The position numbers and the translations under genes were made by a program. The notes below the pieces were generated by a model. The model ran no database searches. It worked only from the letters and a program-made list of their open reading frames with translations, and was not told where the DNA came from. Of a stretch of DNA of 14,900 bases, positions 14,800 to 14,900 are shown piece after piece; positions within the stretch are counted from its first letter, which is position 1, and every line of letters starts with the position of its first letter. Origin of the DNA: Synergistaceae bacterium. Its GTDB lineage: Bacteria; Synergistota; Synergistia; Synergistales; Aminobacteriaceae. The stretch spans positions 1-14,900 of the forward strand of contig JALHFZ010000040.1 of NCBI GenBank assembly GCA_022837505.1, in the 5' to 3' direction.

Positions 14800-14900
14800 G
14801 GGATGACCTTATCCCTGTCCCACTTTGGGATGACTTTATCGCAGTCCGACCACAAATTTCGATCACCCCCTGTCAATAACCAGTGACTCCTTCACCCCCT
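14800..14900. repeat. Short direct repeats at the right edge, possible insertion-sequence end
   Basis: GGGATGACYTTATC occurs at 14800-14813 and 14827-14840, with similarity continuing through GTCC and AC. TCACCCCCT occurs exactly at 14863-14871 and 14892-14900. Repeats about 27-29 bp apart in a non-coding stretch, together with TGTCAATAACC at 14871-14881, are reminiscent of IS21-family ends. No transposase is in the window, so this rests on pattern memory. The rest of the gene-free stretch 14415-14900 is the T-box leader, its promoter, and 14759-14799, where I see nothing. Confidence 0.35.

Noticed and set aside
1..14900. CRISPR arrays, tRNA or rRNA genes
   Set aside because: No regularly spaced long repeats, no tRNA-like cloverleaf and no rRNA sequence were recognised; the repeats at the right edge are too few and too short.

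Overview
The window is high-GC, densely coded DNA. Its gene set points to an anaerobic, amino-acid-fermenting, diderm bacterium. The evidence is an indolepyruvate:ferredoxin oxidoreductase, an Fe-S L-serine dehydratase, an arginine deiminase, a full Liv-type amino acid ABC importer whose binding protein has a plain signal peptidase I signal, a tRNA-sensing T-box leader, and a probable selenoprotein. Synergistota is my best guess from gene content and style. It is an inference, since no marker gene is present.

Layout. (1) 1-3018, minus strand: an AhpD-like peroxidase-family gene with an in-frame UGA (2461-3018), then iorA and iorB with overlapping ends, then the first codons of another possible gene at the left edge. 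(2) 3191-5868, plus strand: single-chain L-serine dehydratase, an ECHDC3-like crotonase lacking both hydratase glutamates, and a YbjQ/UPF0145 protein, tightly packed behind an extended -10 promoter. (3) 5901-14414, minus strand, read right to left: lysA, livK, livH, livM, livG, livF, an M20 ureido/carbamoyl-amino-acid hydrolase, and arcA. (4) 14415-14900 has no gene. It holds a lysine-type T-box leader for lysA with its terminator, a near-consensus sigma-70 promoter, and short direct repeats running off the right edge that resemble an insertion-sequence end.

How the genes may work together. IorAB oxidises aryl 2-oxo acids made from aromatic amino acids and delivers electrons to ferredoxin. 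Serine dehydratase makes pyruvate and ammonia. The Liv system imports amino acids. Arginine deiminase with the adjacent M20 hydrolase could degrade arginine or other ureido compounds. No ornithine carbamoyltransferase or carbamate kinase is present here, so a hydrolytic route from citrulline is conceivable but unproven. LysA makes lysine under control of a Lys-specific T-box, and no convincing terminator separates lysA from livK.

The strongest unusual signal is at 2461-3018. Two ORFs that would normally be called separately, or as a pseudogene, form one 185-residue AhpD-family protein if UGA at 2800-2802 is read as selenocysteine. The Sec replaces exactly the second cysteine of the redox CxxC, with the family's Glu, Cys and His at the expected spacings. 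A 9-bp hairpin with a G-rich loop begins 8 nt after the UGA. The gene is translationally coupled to the oxygen-sensitive IorA.
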